Source: Rotaria sordida (Eukaryota > Rotifera > Eurotatoria > Philodinida > Philodinidae). From it: 64,000 bases of DNA. Both the position numbers and the translations under genes were made by a program. The DNA is taken from NCBI GenBank assembly GCA_905250125.1, contig CAJNOL010000337.1:93368-157367 (forward strand). The letters are read 5' to 3'. The notes under the pieces were generated by a model. The model had not been told where the DNA came from and did no database searches. It saw only the letters and a list, made by a program, of their open reading frames with translations. Of this stretch, positions 1 through 12,700 are shown one piece after another; the first letter of the stretch is position 1, and the number at the start of each line of letters is the position of its first letter.

Positions 1-2
1 AT

Positions 3-747
3 TTAAGGCCTCACCCTCCCCCTAAAAAAAAGTCAATTTTCGTCAAAAATTTCGAAATTGAGATAAATGCATGGGAAGATACCCCGTCTTCAGATCTTTC
101 AGAAACGACATTGGCTTTTCTTTGGTATCTCTTTTTTGGCCAAGATTTTCGATGATTTTCATTGATCTCTTCTTGAAAAATATTCTTATTTTTAAAAAAA
201 CGAAAAACGTTTTTCGTTTTTTCTCGGTTTATGATTTTTTGATTTTCGTTCCAAAATTTCTCGGTCCCGACCCTTTCAATATATTTAAATTTTTTTTTTT
301 GTTTGAAAGAGCGCGTCGAGATGCAGGGCAATATAGAGTCCTTTTTTTAATTAAGCTTTATTTTTTATTATTTAGACAGACACTTATGTGACTGGACACC
401 CATTTTTGATGCGTTTTTTGAGTCATTGAACTTGTGAGTCTCTTTCTCAGCGAAAAAAGTAAGAATTTTAAAAAAAGGGCTCTATACTCCCCTGCATCCT
501 GAGATGCTCTTTCAAACAAAAAAAAATTTAAATATGTTGACAGAGCCCGGACCGAGAAATCTTGGAACGAAAATGAGCTATTTTTGATCCTTGTTTTGGT
601 TCATATCTCTGTCAAACGTCGGAATATCGAGCTGAAAATTTTACCACAGACTCCTCACTTCAGTCCCAACATATGCTTCAAATTTCAGCCCATTTGAACG
701 TTCCTAGGCTGAGATCGATTTTTGAGGGGAAGAGGGGAAGGCCTTAA
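3..747. mobile_element. Foldback MITE with TTAA ends (piggyBac-like target site)
   Basis: The element starts and ends with TTAA (3-6 and 744-747), and the next bases are GGCCT on both ends when read inward. Almost the whole element folds back on itself. Bases about 240-350 are the inverted complement of about 470-580, sharing GTTTGAAAGAGC, ATGCAGGG and TTTCTCGGTCC with a few mismatches. The outer ends pair GGCCTCACCCTCCCCC with GGCCTTCCCCTCTTCCCC. There is no coding capacity; small open frames across it are mirror images of each other. TTAA duplications are typical of piggyBac-superfamily elements, so this is probably a non-autonomous derivative. It lies in the intron just upstream of the first visible PPP4R4 exon. 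Confidence 0.75.
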
Positions 748-782
748 TTAATTTCATTGGTCTTGTTTTTTTCCATAAATAG

Positions 783-3700
783 TTCTCGATGTGATATTCA
801 ACGTGGTGTTGGTATTCGTTCTATTCCATCTGTAATTATTTCTGATCGAGATGAAACATTTCGTCGTATATTACCTATATTTAAAGTATATATGTATTTT
901 TTTGTTTTTGGGATCAAAATTTTTATCTTTTTATTTTAATAAATATTATTATATTTAGTTAATTATTGAACAAACAGTTGATAGTGGAGAACATTCCGTA
1001 GCAGCAGAAACAATTGTTTCTCTAATACAACAACAATCATTATCTTATTCGGAATTTATGTCATTATTTTCACAAACGATTTGCACATTATTATTTCCGG
1101 CTACTACGAACCGTTTTTCATTAGGTGAGACCAAAAAAAGTGTGATGTAGTTTTTTTGAGTAAAGTTCTTTCTTTTTTGTTTTTTTTTAAATAGATTTTG
1201 GTGATATATGGTGTCAAACATTATGCAATATAATTGATGCTTTTCCAAATACAACTTCATTTACTTCGGTTTGAGATTATTAATAAGAATTTTCCAAAAA
1301 CAAAAAATAACAAACTCATTTCTGTTATTTTTCTTTTCTAGTTACTTGATTTAATCTTTAATAATAGTTTACATGGTTCATATGTTCGAGATCGATTAGC
1401 AATAATTTTAGCTAAATTATCATGTCGATTGAATTCACAAATGTATGAAATAAATAAAAAAATTTCATATAATATAAGAAAAAAAAAAAATTTTCTTTCC
1501 TAGCATTGAAAATCGTTTATTGCCTGTATTCAAAAATTTTATCAATGATACTAATGCTGATATTCGTGCACTTGCTTGTCAAAAATTACCAATTCTTGCT
1601 CAATCATTCGAGTAAGACATATGAAATTCTTTCTGAAAAACTAAACTATACACGATGAAATATAAACAAAACTATGATTTCATACTTGTTCCAGAGGCTG
1701 TACTCTTCCGTCGATTTTTATTTTCATTCAATAATTTTTTTGTTAGACTATGTGAAAGTATTAAGTAAAGCTCGCCGGATCTAGAATTTTTGGATCCACA
1801 TCCGATCGAATCGTGTTTTAATAATGAATATTTTTATAAAGATCAATCAGTCATCTTATCCTATTGAAATGAAGATTATTGTAATATTGCCAAAACTAAT
1901 TATACTGTCTCGCATGAATGATTAATTTTAATAGTAAATTATTAAGTCTAACTAAATAGTGTTCAAAATAATTAATTCACTCGCATTAAATTTCTTCAAC
2001 TTTGGATCCGAATGTGATGAGATCCAACCGAAATTTTAATTTAATATAAACTAATCTTATTCAAAAAAAAATATTTAAATTGAAGAGAAAAAGCAGACTT
2101 TCAAGGAGTTTAAAAGATTTCTCAGACTTAATCGAATTTCGAGAAATCTTACAAATAAATTCATGGAACATTTTCCTATAGAAATAAATAACTTCATTAA
2201 AAAGTATTCAGGTACTAACTATGATATTTTTTCAGTTCAAATGACCTGCACCTATTTTTGCTGGCATATTGACAAAACGATGAAATTAACCGATCTTGAC
2301 ACAAAATATTCTCTCATTTAAAATAGCTGATTAGAGCCAGCAGAAATTAGTTAGAATCGAAAATTTTCTCTCTATTCAGATATGTACTCAGGATTTCTTT
2401 CTGGGGTAAAATCAGTAGTGTCAAACTTGAAACTTGAATTCAAGTATTCAAGTTTGACATGTATGGTTTATCTAAGACGATAACAAAATGATCTCATGCT
2501 CTTTTGGCATTTACTTTTACTCGAATGTATTGAAAAAATATGCATTATAAATGATTACATTAGTTTCACGTGATAGTTAAGCTCATAATGTATATATATA
2601 CGTCGTCTGTCACCAAAGGATTAAGAAACTCAAATTCTATAAGCTTAACTTGAAAGGGCTTAACAGTATTAGAATCATTTAGTTCTTTTTGCTTGAATTA
2701 AACGGATTTCAAAAATTTCAGCAGACTTCATCACACTATGAGATCTAAGTTTCTGTTAGTTTGACCTTCAATTTAAGCATAAATATCACATTGCGTATTC
2801 TCTAGTTTGAAGAAACAAACGATATTATTGTATATCGAACAGCTAGATCGTATTTCACATTTATTGTGCTAACACAACTATTTTTGTTTTGAATTTTTAT
2901 TTAATATTTAGTTATAGTCAAATATTAAATTTGATATTACCATTACTTGTTATATTATCTAAAGATGATAATTTAACTGTACGTCAAACATGTTTTGAAT
3001 CCTTACTTGATCTTAGTAATAATTTCGATGATTCGAGATCCATTGAGCAAATTAGTGAAATGATTATTTCACTTATCAAATTTGGTTTATCATCAAGAAC
3101 ATCGAAATTTGTTACAACAATTGCATTACGTCTTTCTGATTTATGTCATGCATTGATTAGTAAGAAAAAAACAACATTCAAAAAAAAAAAAAATCTAAAC
3201 TATTTTCTATTATTTAAAGTTTTTCAAATTGATGAATATAAATTCATTTATGAAGTTTTTTTAAGATTAAGTCAAGAAAAAGTAAGAGCAAAAATACTAA
3301 ACAAAAGTATATTTATATATTGAATTTTTGTTTTTGTAGAATTTTCCAGAGTGTCGATTAGCTTGTGCAAAACATTTTTCGGTAGAAAATATTTCTAAAT
3401 CATTTAAAAAAAAAAACATTATTTTGCTCATTTAATAGTCAATTATTGATTATCTTGGTCATGATGAGTTAACAAATGAATTAGAAAAATTATTTTTTGA
3501 TTTATGTCATGATAATGATACAAAAATTTGTTCAATTATGCCATCAACAATAATTAATGTAAGTAGAATTAAATAAGGACGAAAAAAAAAAATGAAAACA
3601 TTAGTTTTTAAATTTTTTTTTTTGCAATATTGTCTCGATAGGATTTCTTTTTAGCTTACAAAATTATATAATAATAATAATAATAAAGAAGAGAAATATA

Positions 3701-6700
3701 TGTCAATAATATGGAATGGTTTTTTATTGTTATTAAATAATTCACATTTTGATGTTATGCTTTCATTAGCAAGAAATTTATTAAATATTTTTATTGCATT
3801 TTCAAGAGATGAAAATGAAGGTTTTTTACATGGATCAATTTGTTCAATACCAACAGTAAGATAAAATAAGATAAAATAATCGATCATTGTCTTAGGTTTT
3901 TATAAATAATTTTCAATAAAAAATTAAATTTTGTAATTAATCTTAAAATGTAAGGTGGAAGTAAAAAGTATTTATTGACTTTTTCCCTTAACGATAATAA
4001 TTAGAACAAATCAGAGAAAAGATTTTACTGGTGAAAACAATTGTCTATGTTAATGGATGATACAAAAAGTTTTGCATTAACAGACAAAAATAAGATTTTC
4101 AATTTTATCAATTGTGTTAGAAATCAACATTTTTCTAACGGGCTTAGCTAATGAAAAATGTTCACAATTAATAAGTGTTTTCGATAAATAAGATTTTTTT
4201 CAACAATCAAAAGTTAGTGAAATATCATATTCTATGTCCAATTAGCGCTGAGTAAACTCTCTACAAAAGCAAATATTTATTGAAAGTTGTTTCCTATAAA
4301 ATCTATGGTTTTGTAACTCGAATATTTTGATACTACTAGAAAAGAGTCACGTCGCGTTCGTTATAGTCACACATAACGTACCTAAAAATTTTGAAAGCCA
4401 AGTACAAAACAAATCAATCAAATGTACTTCTCATCATTGACTTTGTGTGGAATCGTAAGATACTTTTCCAGCCTTCGATAAGTATTTTGAACTACATACT
4501 TCTTTTTACAGTTTTGTAGTAGAGACTCTTCTCTTTCTAACAAGAAAACTATCATATGTATTGAAATATACTAAAAAATCATAGAAAAGAAAATTTTTTC
4601 TGAACATAACTTTATTGTTTTGAGAAAAAGAAAGGACCTTGTTTAAAGAGATATCAATTATTTAGAAAATAATTACAAATTTTATGTATACTAGTAGTCA
4701 ATACTTGCTCGTATTTAAAATTCTATTCGAACTAAGTCATCTATCATTCTATGTCAATTGTTATTTTTAAAAAAAATCCGTGTGACTAAAAACGCCTCCA
4801 AAAAAAAATAGTATGTGCATTAAACATTGCGATAAATCAATTCTCTTTTCCTTTTTCTTCGTTTTGTTTTTTTATTGACTCACAATATCTATAAAAGTTA
4901 AAGTAAACACCTAAAAGCTAGGAGATTATTTAAGCTTTTCTTGATTTGAATAGTATATGTTTTACGAATACAATGTAATCCTTGATCAAGCTGATCTATT
5001 GAACAATAGTATTCTATCATCAGAAATAGAAATAATAGATCTTTGAATTTGTAAAGCAAAATTATTTGAGCATATTGAAACCAAAGCAATAATGGAGTTT
5101 ATTTTTAAGTAAAGTAACTCCTGCTTGAAATTAATCTTCTTTTCTTTTTTAAATATCAATCATATTCGAATTGAATTTTGTATGTTAAAAATAAATAGCA
5201 TTAATATAAATAGATTTCAAAACAAATATCCTAATCCGATTGGAAACTTCTAAATTTTCTTGACATATTTAAGATTTTTCGTAGAATTAATATTGTTTAT
5301 AAGAAACTGAAAATTAAATAATCTAACATAATCCAAAAAAAAATATACATCAAATACGAAGATTATCATTGTTGATATAGAATGCAGCTTAATTAAATTT
5401 TCTCTCTCTGTTATTCTTGTTGAACACTATTGCATGTTGTTTTTCTTTTTATTCGATAATCAGTATTTAGCGAGAACAAAACAAATTTTACTACATCGCA
5501 TGATATGTTAATCATAAATAATAAATCGATTTCTGTATGTTTGAAATACATCACAAAAAAAAAGGCGACGTACTCTTTTTTTTCTAAATATAATGTACCA
5601 TAAGAGGTAATAGTGTTTTTGTTTCTTCTTTATTTTTCTATGCGTGAATACAATCATTGTCTGAGTATTTATTTAGATACAAAGGTTAATACAACGGAAC
5701 TTTTAATTATTCAGATGTTCATAGATAAATAAATAAATCAGAGACAAAAAACATAGTTTTCTCTTACGAGCAAATTTTAGCAAAAAAGAAACTATCTTCT
5801 CTTGTTTTTTATCATGTATTTTAAGTCCTTTGAGCTTGACTTGTTATTTATGATTAATATGTCATGCAATGTAGTAAAATCTATATTTTCTCGTTATGTA
5901 TTGATTATCGAGAAAAACATGCAATATTCTTAAAGAAGAATAATGGAGAAAAGAAAAACCAATTGTGTCATAATAATAATAGTCGTTATTTACAAAAATT
6001 CTTCAATAAAATTTAATAGATTGCTGATTCAGAAACATTTATAAATCAACTATTAGAATATGAACGACGAATATTTGAAAATACACTATCATGGCGTTCA
6101 TGTATATTATGTCTTCAAGCATTTGTTCATTTATCATATTTATTATCAAGTGAACAAATTCAAACAAAAATTTTACCACGTATTTTGTCGCGTATATATA
6201 GTGTAAGCAAAAAAAAACAAATAAGTTTCTTAATTATTATTTGTTATTTTACACCTATGATATTTTTTTGTTTTTTTTTAGAAACAAGTTTGTGTACGTG
6301 AAATAGCTGTTGATAGTTATGTTCAATTATTAAGAAAAATTCCACGACGATCAATAAGACGAGGTGCATTTCAAAAATTAAAAACTGATCTTTTATTTAA
6401 TAAATCTTATCAATGGCGTATTATGTATATAAGAGTATGTCGACAAATACTTGTTCATTATTCAAAACGATTTTTTAAAGAAAATTTTCTTGATACAATT
6501 CTTTCAATTGAATATGATCCTGTTTTAAGTGTAAGTTTATAAAATAAAAAAAAAAAAAAAAAAAAAACGACTCTTAGTATATCGAAAATGAATTCAATTT
6601 CGAGTTTAACATTATTATTTTTTTAATGTTTTATTCTAGGTTCGAATTCAATTAGTTCCATTACTTATTGAAATAAAATCTATTCTTCGTTTGCCAGCTG

Positions 6701-8016
6701 ATAGTCAATCAATATTAAAAATAGAAACAATGATGGAATATTTTCTTGCTGATAAAACATTAACATTACATGATCTTGCAAATAATGGTCTTTTACAATT
6801 AGATCAAATACGTTCATATAATATATTACCAGTATTTTCAAATCATTCATCTGATGATAATAATGATAAAAAAAAAGAAAATGAAGAATATTCACTTGAT
6901 GAAATTGATATATCATCACGTCGTTCATTAAGTAAATCAAATGATCAATATACAATATCAAAACGTCTTACAGATACATCAATATCAAATAAACAAACAA
7001 CACCATTACGAAGTGCAAGATTATTAAAAACATCATTGGATATTCCTCAACGAAAATCATCCTTACCTGCAGATACAAATAATGAAATGAAAGATAATAA
7101 AATTTCTTTAATAAAACAACGACGTCGACAAACTTTTACTGATAATACAATGTCAACAACATCGTCACGTTTGTCCAATCAAACACCAACAAAGAAAAAT
7201 TCCAAATGTAAGAATATTTGAAAAGATTCTTTATTATTATTTTGACACCCTATTATTTTTTTTTTATCACCTTAGGAAATAGAAGAAAAATTAACCTATT
7301 TAGTGCAATAAAACCATGAATGATCATTAGAATTACTACACGGAATATGAGCAAAAGGAAAAACTTGTACTTGAAATGTTCTTTTTTTTTTCTCTAATTA
7401 TTATCTATTGTATATGAAAATTGTAATAGCAATAATAATGACTTCAAAAAACAGACAGTTGTGAAAATTGAAAACGAAATTTATTAAATCTAATATGCCG
7501 GGGATTTTGTTTTTGTTCTTTTTTTTTAATTTTTTTGTATTTAATTTTTTTTTTTTGTGTTTCACAGTAGTTGTGAGATATATATACGTGAGAAAAGAAT
7601 GTGACTATCGTTTTATGTATGACTCTATTGTTTTATTCTTTATGAGCAATGCCTTTCTAACCTGCGTGACTGTGTTTTCTTTTATTCTTTTTTTTTTTGG
7701 TAAAATGCGTCGTTGGATTGCATGATCACTAGTTTTCTCCGTGATTATTATCGTTGACACCATTTTTTACTTTTTTTTTTAAATATTGCTCATAGCAATT
7801 AAGAAAAGAATAAGTGAACATGTATACATATCTATATATGATCGAATAAAATTGATTGACGTCAAAAAAGATATAAATATACTTCTCTTACATTTAAAGG
7901 AAGATCAAAATAATGATAAAAATGGTGATTTTTTACAGGTAAGGCCATGTGAGACATACGATGATTTGTACAGAGACATTAAAAAAAAATCATCATTGCA
8001 GGTTACTCTTAACTGA
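783..8016 (+). CDS. PPP4R4: PPP4R4-like regulatory subunit of protein phosphatase 4 (5'-partial)
   Basis: HEAT/ARM-repeat regulatory subunit expected to bind the PP4 catalytic subunit in the cytoplasm. Exons: 783-885, 959-1124, 1195-1268, 1342-1442, 1504-1611, 2912-3159, 3220-3281, 3340-3381, 3439-3558, 3655-3855, 6020-6202, 6282-6530, 6640-7207, 7796-7938, 8002-8016. All junctions are GT-AG and phases agree throughout (about 794 codons; human protein about 873). PPP4R4-like stretches include ETFRRILPIFK, LTVRQTCFESLLDL, FFDLCHD, SYQWRIMYIRVCRQI and VRIQLVPLLIEIKS. The C-terminal part is low-complexity and polar, as in the family. If the intron after 7207 is retained the protein stops at 7221; splicing to 7796 is phase-compatible and adds about 52 residues. 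Exons upstream of 783 lie before the window. The last three exons are less certain than the rest. Confidence 0.85.
2419..2459. repeat. Perfect nested hairpin in PPP4R4 intron
   Basis: Thirteen-base perfect arms (TGTCAAACTTGAA and its complement) enclose a second perfect palindrome, ACTTGAATTCAAGT, plus one extra base. It lies in the 1.3-kb intron 1612-2911, which otherwise shows no coding sequence. The core of a small foldback element is the likely explanation. Confidence 0.6.
3856..6019 (+). other. Long PPP4R4 intron, no gene seen
   Basis: A 2.16-kb intron between two phase-0 exons of the PPP4R4-like gene. AT-rich with homopolymer runs. I see no conserved reading frame, RNA gene or terminal inverted repeat. 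Confidence 0.7.
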
Positions 8017-8025
8017 TGAATATTC

Positions 8026-8031
8026 AATAAA
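8026..8031 (+). promoter_or_regulatory. Candidate poly(A) signal of the PPP4R4-like gene
   Basis: AATAAA lies 10 bases after the stop codon at 8014-8016 and about 90 bases before the first SLC4 exon. In such AT-rich DNA the hexamer alone is weak evidence; its position is what supports it. Confidence 0.4.
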
Positions 8032-8117
8032 AAAAAAAATACTGGGCAGTTTTTGAGTATAAAAAGAAAAGAGAAAGACCTTACAAGACAATTTTTATTC
8101 TATGTTATAATTCAAAT

Positions 8118-9690
8118 ATGGATTCTGGACATGGTTTAAATGTATATTTAAGTCCAAAGCCGTATGGTAAGTATTTCTGTTTATGAAATATTGAATCTAA
8201 TTTATAAATGTATGAGTGAAGACAAAAAGAGAAAAATTATTTTAAAACTGGACACGAAAAGATTTATTTATTCTTAGAAAAAAAGTCAATAGGTTCGATC
8301 AATAGCATAAAATTGTTAGGTTTCTTTTTTTGACAACTACGTACTTAAAAAACAAATCGATTTTTATGAATAAGAAATAGCAAACGAACAAATATAATTG
8401 ACAAACTACTATCAATTTACATGTCCTTCAAAAGATGAATTTTACGTTGTCATGGAAATTATTCAAATTATCGAATTCTAATCGTTTTTTTTTTCAAAAC
8501 TACTATATCAATATTTACAGGCAAAATATTTGATGTATATTTTAGGTTATTTGGTTTCTTTCGCTTATGAGTTTTTGAGTGATTTTACTTTTTAATCGAT
8601 CTATTTGACTATGCATTTTTTTTTCTATAAGAACGATTCTGATCATATGTATATATATATACACATACTTAAATAGTGAAGGATATATATAGATGCATAC
8701 TTAAATAGTCAAGTATTAACAAAAAGAAGTGATGTTATACTCGTAGGCCTATTAAGAAATTTTTAGCACAAAAAATAATATAATTTGTATCATTTTGTGA
8801 CAGGTGAGAAGCAACGCGATGTTTATCATGATAGTCTCATTAGGATTGATTAATCGATAATGTATATTAGTCAGTGACCTTGAAAAGGTGTTTTACTTAT
8901 GATTTTTTTTTCCTTCCAATATATATATATATACATTACTCTGATAATTGTATATAATAAAGAAATTCTATGAAAAGAATTTGCAAAGAAATATTTATTT
9001 ATCGAAAAGTTGGTCTTTTATATAAATATATGTCAATATCTTAGCTTAGATTTCGTCCAATCTTGTACTGGACGAAGAAAATATATTAAAACGTAAATTA
9101 ATATATAGAGAGATCAATGATAACATAAAAGTTTAATTAATAAATTAATATTATTTCAAGTAATACAATCATTTAATAATTTGAATAACAAAATAGACAA
9201 TTTTCTATTAAAGTAATTCATATTATTGTTCTATGATAATTTAATTAATTAAAATCTAAAATTAACATTGATCTATAGATAAATTCAAATATATAATATA
9301 AATTCACTAACAAATCTACAATATTTTTTAAACGTAATCTTAGTTTGGATGTTGACATATAAATATGAATCGATGTGGTTAAGTTAAAAACATTTACCAA
9401 GAAAGTAAATGCTTATTCGATAAAGAAAATGTCGATAATAATTTGAATTCAATGTCAAAGACAAAAGCAAACTTTCAACAATAAAAAATAAGAAAAGCGC
9501 ATCCTAAAGAAAAAGGACGCCTATTAACGCCTTGATATTATAACACATACGACCAAGATTTTTTTTTTACCTATATATACATAAAGCGGAAGATTATTTT
9601 TTATTTTCATTGGATAGAACTAAAAAGTACGAGAAATCATTCATACAGACTCTTAGCTCCTTCTTTTGATCAAATAAAAAACAAATTTGC

Positions 9691-9723
<33 letters not shown>

Positions 9724-12700
9724 TACATAATGGAGTAAGTATGTTATATTCATCATATTTCTTTTTATAGAAATACATACGACAGGTAAATTTGCATTTT
9801 ATCGGGTGCTGTTAAAGATCACTAAATCATTTTTATGAACAAAAAAAAAATTGATTAGAAGTAGATAAATATAAGAAATATAGCAGCAGATTGTTGATTG
9901 CTTTTCAAAAATTGAGCATCAACGATAACAGGCGTAGAGGTATGTGATGTATCGAGAAATTCAATTATTAATTAATTAGTTTTTGTCTAAAAATATTTCA
10001 AATAATTTCCTTTTTTCTATAGACGGGGCAAATCGACGGCATTCGGACACGGACACAGTGATGCAACAAATTCACCATCCCCGCACGATAGAGGTAAGGT
10101 AAGTTTCTAACTGAAAAAAAAAACTAACCCATCAAATTCTGTTCTTAACTTGTTTGTATTCCATCGTCTATATACGAAAATAAAAGAAAAACAATAGATT
10201 TTGAAAAAAACAAAAAATAAAAAACTAGATTATTTATCTTCAAGGATAAGATGGGTGTGTAATTTTGCATACTCTCATCTCCCCCTCCCGTCCCTTCCAT
10301 ATGTTCTAAAACAATAAAAGAAAACTACGAGTTTAGTCAAGGACATAATAAATAATAAAGTCAGCTGCTTTTTTTATTCCATCGTTTGATTCTCATACCG
10401 AATGTTACCGCCGGTGGCAGCAAAAAGACATAGTATATTTCTTGGCCCTCAGGTATTAAACAAAAATAATATAATAGATAATCACAATTGAAAAACCAAG
10501 AAGGAAATACAAGACATAAAATGTACAATTTCCTCTATTTGATTTATTTTATAGCCTACTCGACATACATTCAATTTGGGCTTTGCTGAAAATGATGTAC
10601 CACAATTATTTTGTCAATTGGATGTACTTCGTCGATCAGAAGAAGGAGTTGAATATGCTTATTGGAAAGAGAAAGCACGGTATTTAGAAAAAAAAAAAAG
10701 AGAAAACAATTAATTTTTTTTTGTATTTGAATTATTTATTTATGTATTTTTTTGTTCATTTTAAGTTGGGTACGTTTTGAAGAAATAGCAGAAAATGTTC
10801 TTGGTCGTTGGTCAAAACCTCATGTAGCAACATTGATGCAAACAGCTTTATCAGATTTAAAAAGTTTAGTAAATAATGGAATTATTCTTCTTAATGTTCA
10901 AGGAACTGATTTAACAGCAATTTCACGTATAATTTTTAAAAAAATGTGTTTTTTTGTTTCTTAAATGAAAAAAAAAATTCTTTTTTTTTTTAGAAACAAT
11001 TGGTCAAGCACTTATTGATTCGAATTATATTGATGATGTAGATAAAGCTCAAAAAATTGTTTGGATTCTTGGTTTACCACATTTTCATCATCATGAAAAA
11101 CGTTCTGTTATGAAAACTGCAAGTTCAGTTAGTTTAAGTAAACAAGGTCTTCATCAAAGTCCAAGTTTTATTATTAATCATCTTTCACGACGAGGTTTAT
11201 ATAAAATGATTTCTTCAATTTATGTATTTTGTTTATTTATTTAAATAGATGATGAAGTTGATAATGCACAAGATATGTCAGCACTACATTTAATTAGTAA
11301 ACCATCAACTCAAGATATGTTATTAGCCGAACATAGTGAAACAAATGGTACGCCAGAACGATCGGCCAAGGTAAAGTAAAAATAATGAATTTTAAAATCT
11401 TAATTTTTTCATATACAATATTAGTTAAGACATACGAAAAATTGTTGTAAATCTCAGAGGAAAAGAATTAAATCAATTTATTGTTTCAGATAATCTTTGA
11501 TTAAAATATTCAATTACTATCATTTCATGTATTCACTATTTTTCTTTAGTCACTTATGTTCAACAAAATTTCATTGATTGTATTAGTTGTTAATCACTGT
11601 ATTGAGTACTGTAACCAATATGATGAAGTTTTTTAATTAAAGATTATTTGAAACAAAAACTTAATTAACACTATCTGATGCGCTTTTATCTACCAGAAGC
11701 ACTACTATTGATATACCCACGTGAGGGAATCTATCCAGCTGCCTTCTTTCGATTTCAAGGATTGTTTTTTTTGTCTATAGATACTACATAGTGTTCTAAT
11801 AAAAATCTTAAAAGGAATTCGTTGAGAGAGATATGAGATTATTAAGGCATAGGTCCTTTTCAATGAAGAGTGTATAGTGACGGACAAAAGTTTAGAGTGG
11901 CTGCATGGTGAAGTTTTCTTCTTGATGGTAATAGTTAGTAAGAATCTGAAAGAAGTGTTTGTATAGCTGAAAGGATTCTTTATCAGGATTGATAGGCTCG
12001 AAAATTTCAGCAGAACTGTTTGGATGAGAGTCTGCAGAAAACCAAGACTCTCAAAACCAGCTTTCTGGCTTTCATTCGAAGCTTTTGGAAAAAGATTTTA
12101 TTCGATAGAGCAAGATGAGGTGTCTTCGACTTCCCATGGCCTTTCTTTATCGAACCGCATTCAATTTACAGAAAGCCTCAAAGTGTCAGACATAGCAAAC
12201 ACATTGAAATTTTCAATAAAAGGACGAGAAAAATACTTCGTTAATCTTCTGTAAATTGAATGCGATTCGATGAATAAAAGTCATGAAGAGATCGAAGATA
12301 TCTCATTTTGCTCTATCAAATAAAACCTTTTCCAAAAGGCTTCGAATAAAAGTCAGAAAGCTGGTTTGAGGAATCTTGACTTTTCGCAAACCCTTGTTTA
12401 ATCCTTTGAGTACAGGATTATTTTTATATAATAAAAATTTTTATAATTTCAAATTAACATTTATTTTGCAAAAAATATCACAAAGTACATGAATTAAAAT
12501 ACTTGTAGAGTGTGATAGTCTTTAAAACAATCCATAAGACACAATCCTACATCACATTCAATGCATTCATACGAAGTATCTCTTCTTAATCTGGCTCTTC
12601 TCACAGTATTGGCACAAACGTAACATTTTCTTCTTGGATTTAGTTGAGTCGCTGTTGATTCAATGCACGAAGGAAAATGTTATCAAATATGATCAATTGA

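Noticed and set aside
71-391. 106-codon open frames on both strands at the left edge
   Set aside because: They lie within the foldback MITE, are mirror-related and rich in Phe/Lys from T/A runs.
6680-6961. 93-codon minus-strand open frame
   Set aside because: Shadow of the PPP4R4 exon 6640-7207, rich in His/Tyr/Met as expected from the antisense of TCA/ATA codons.
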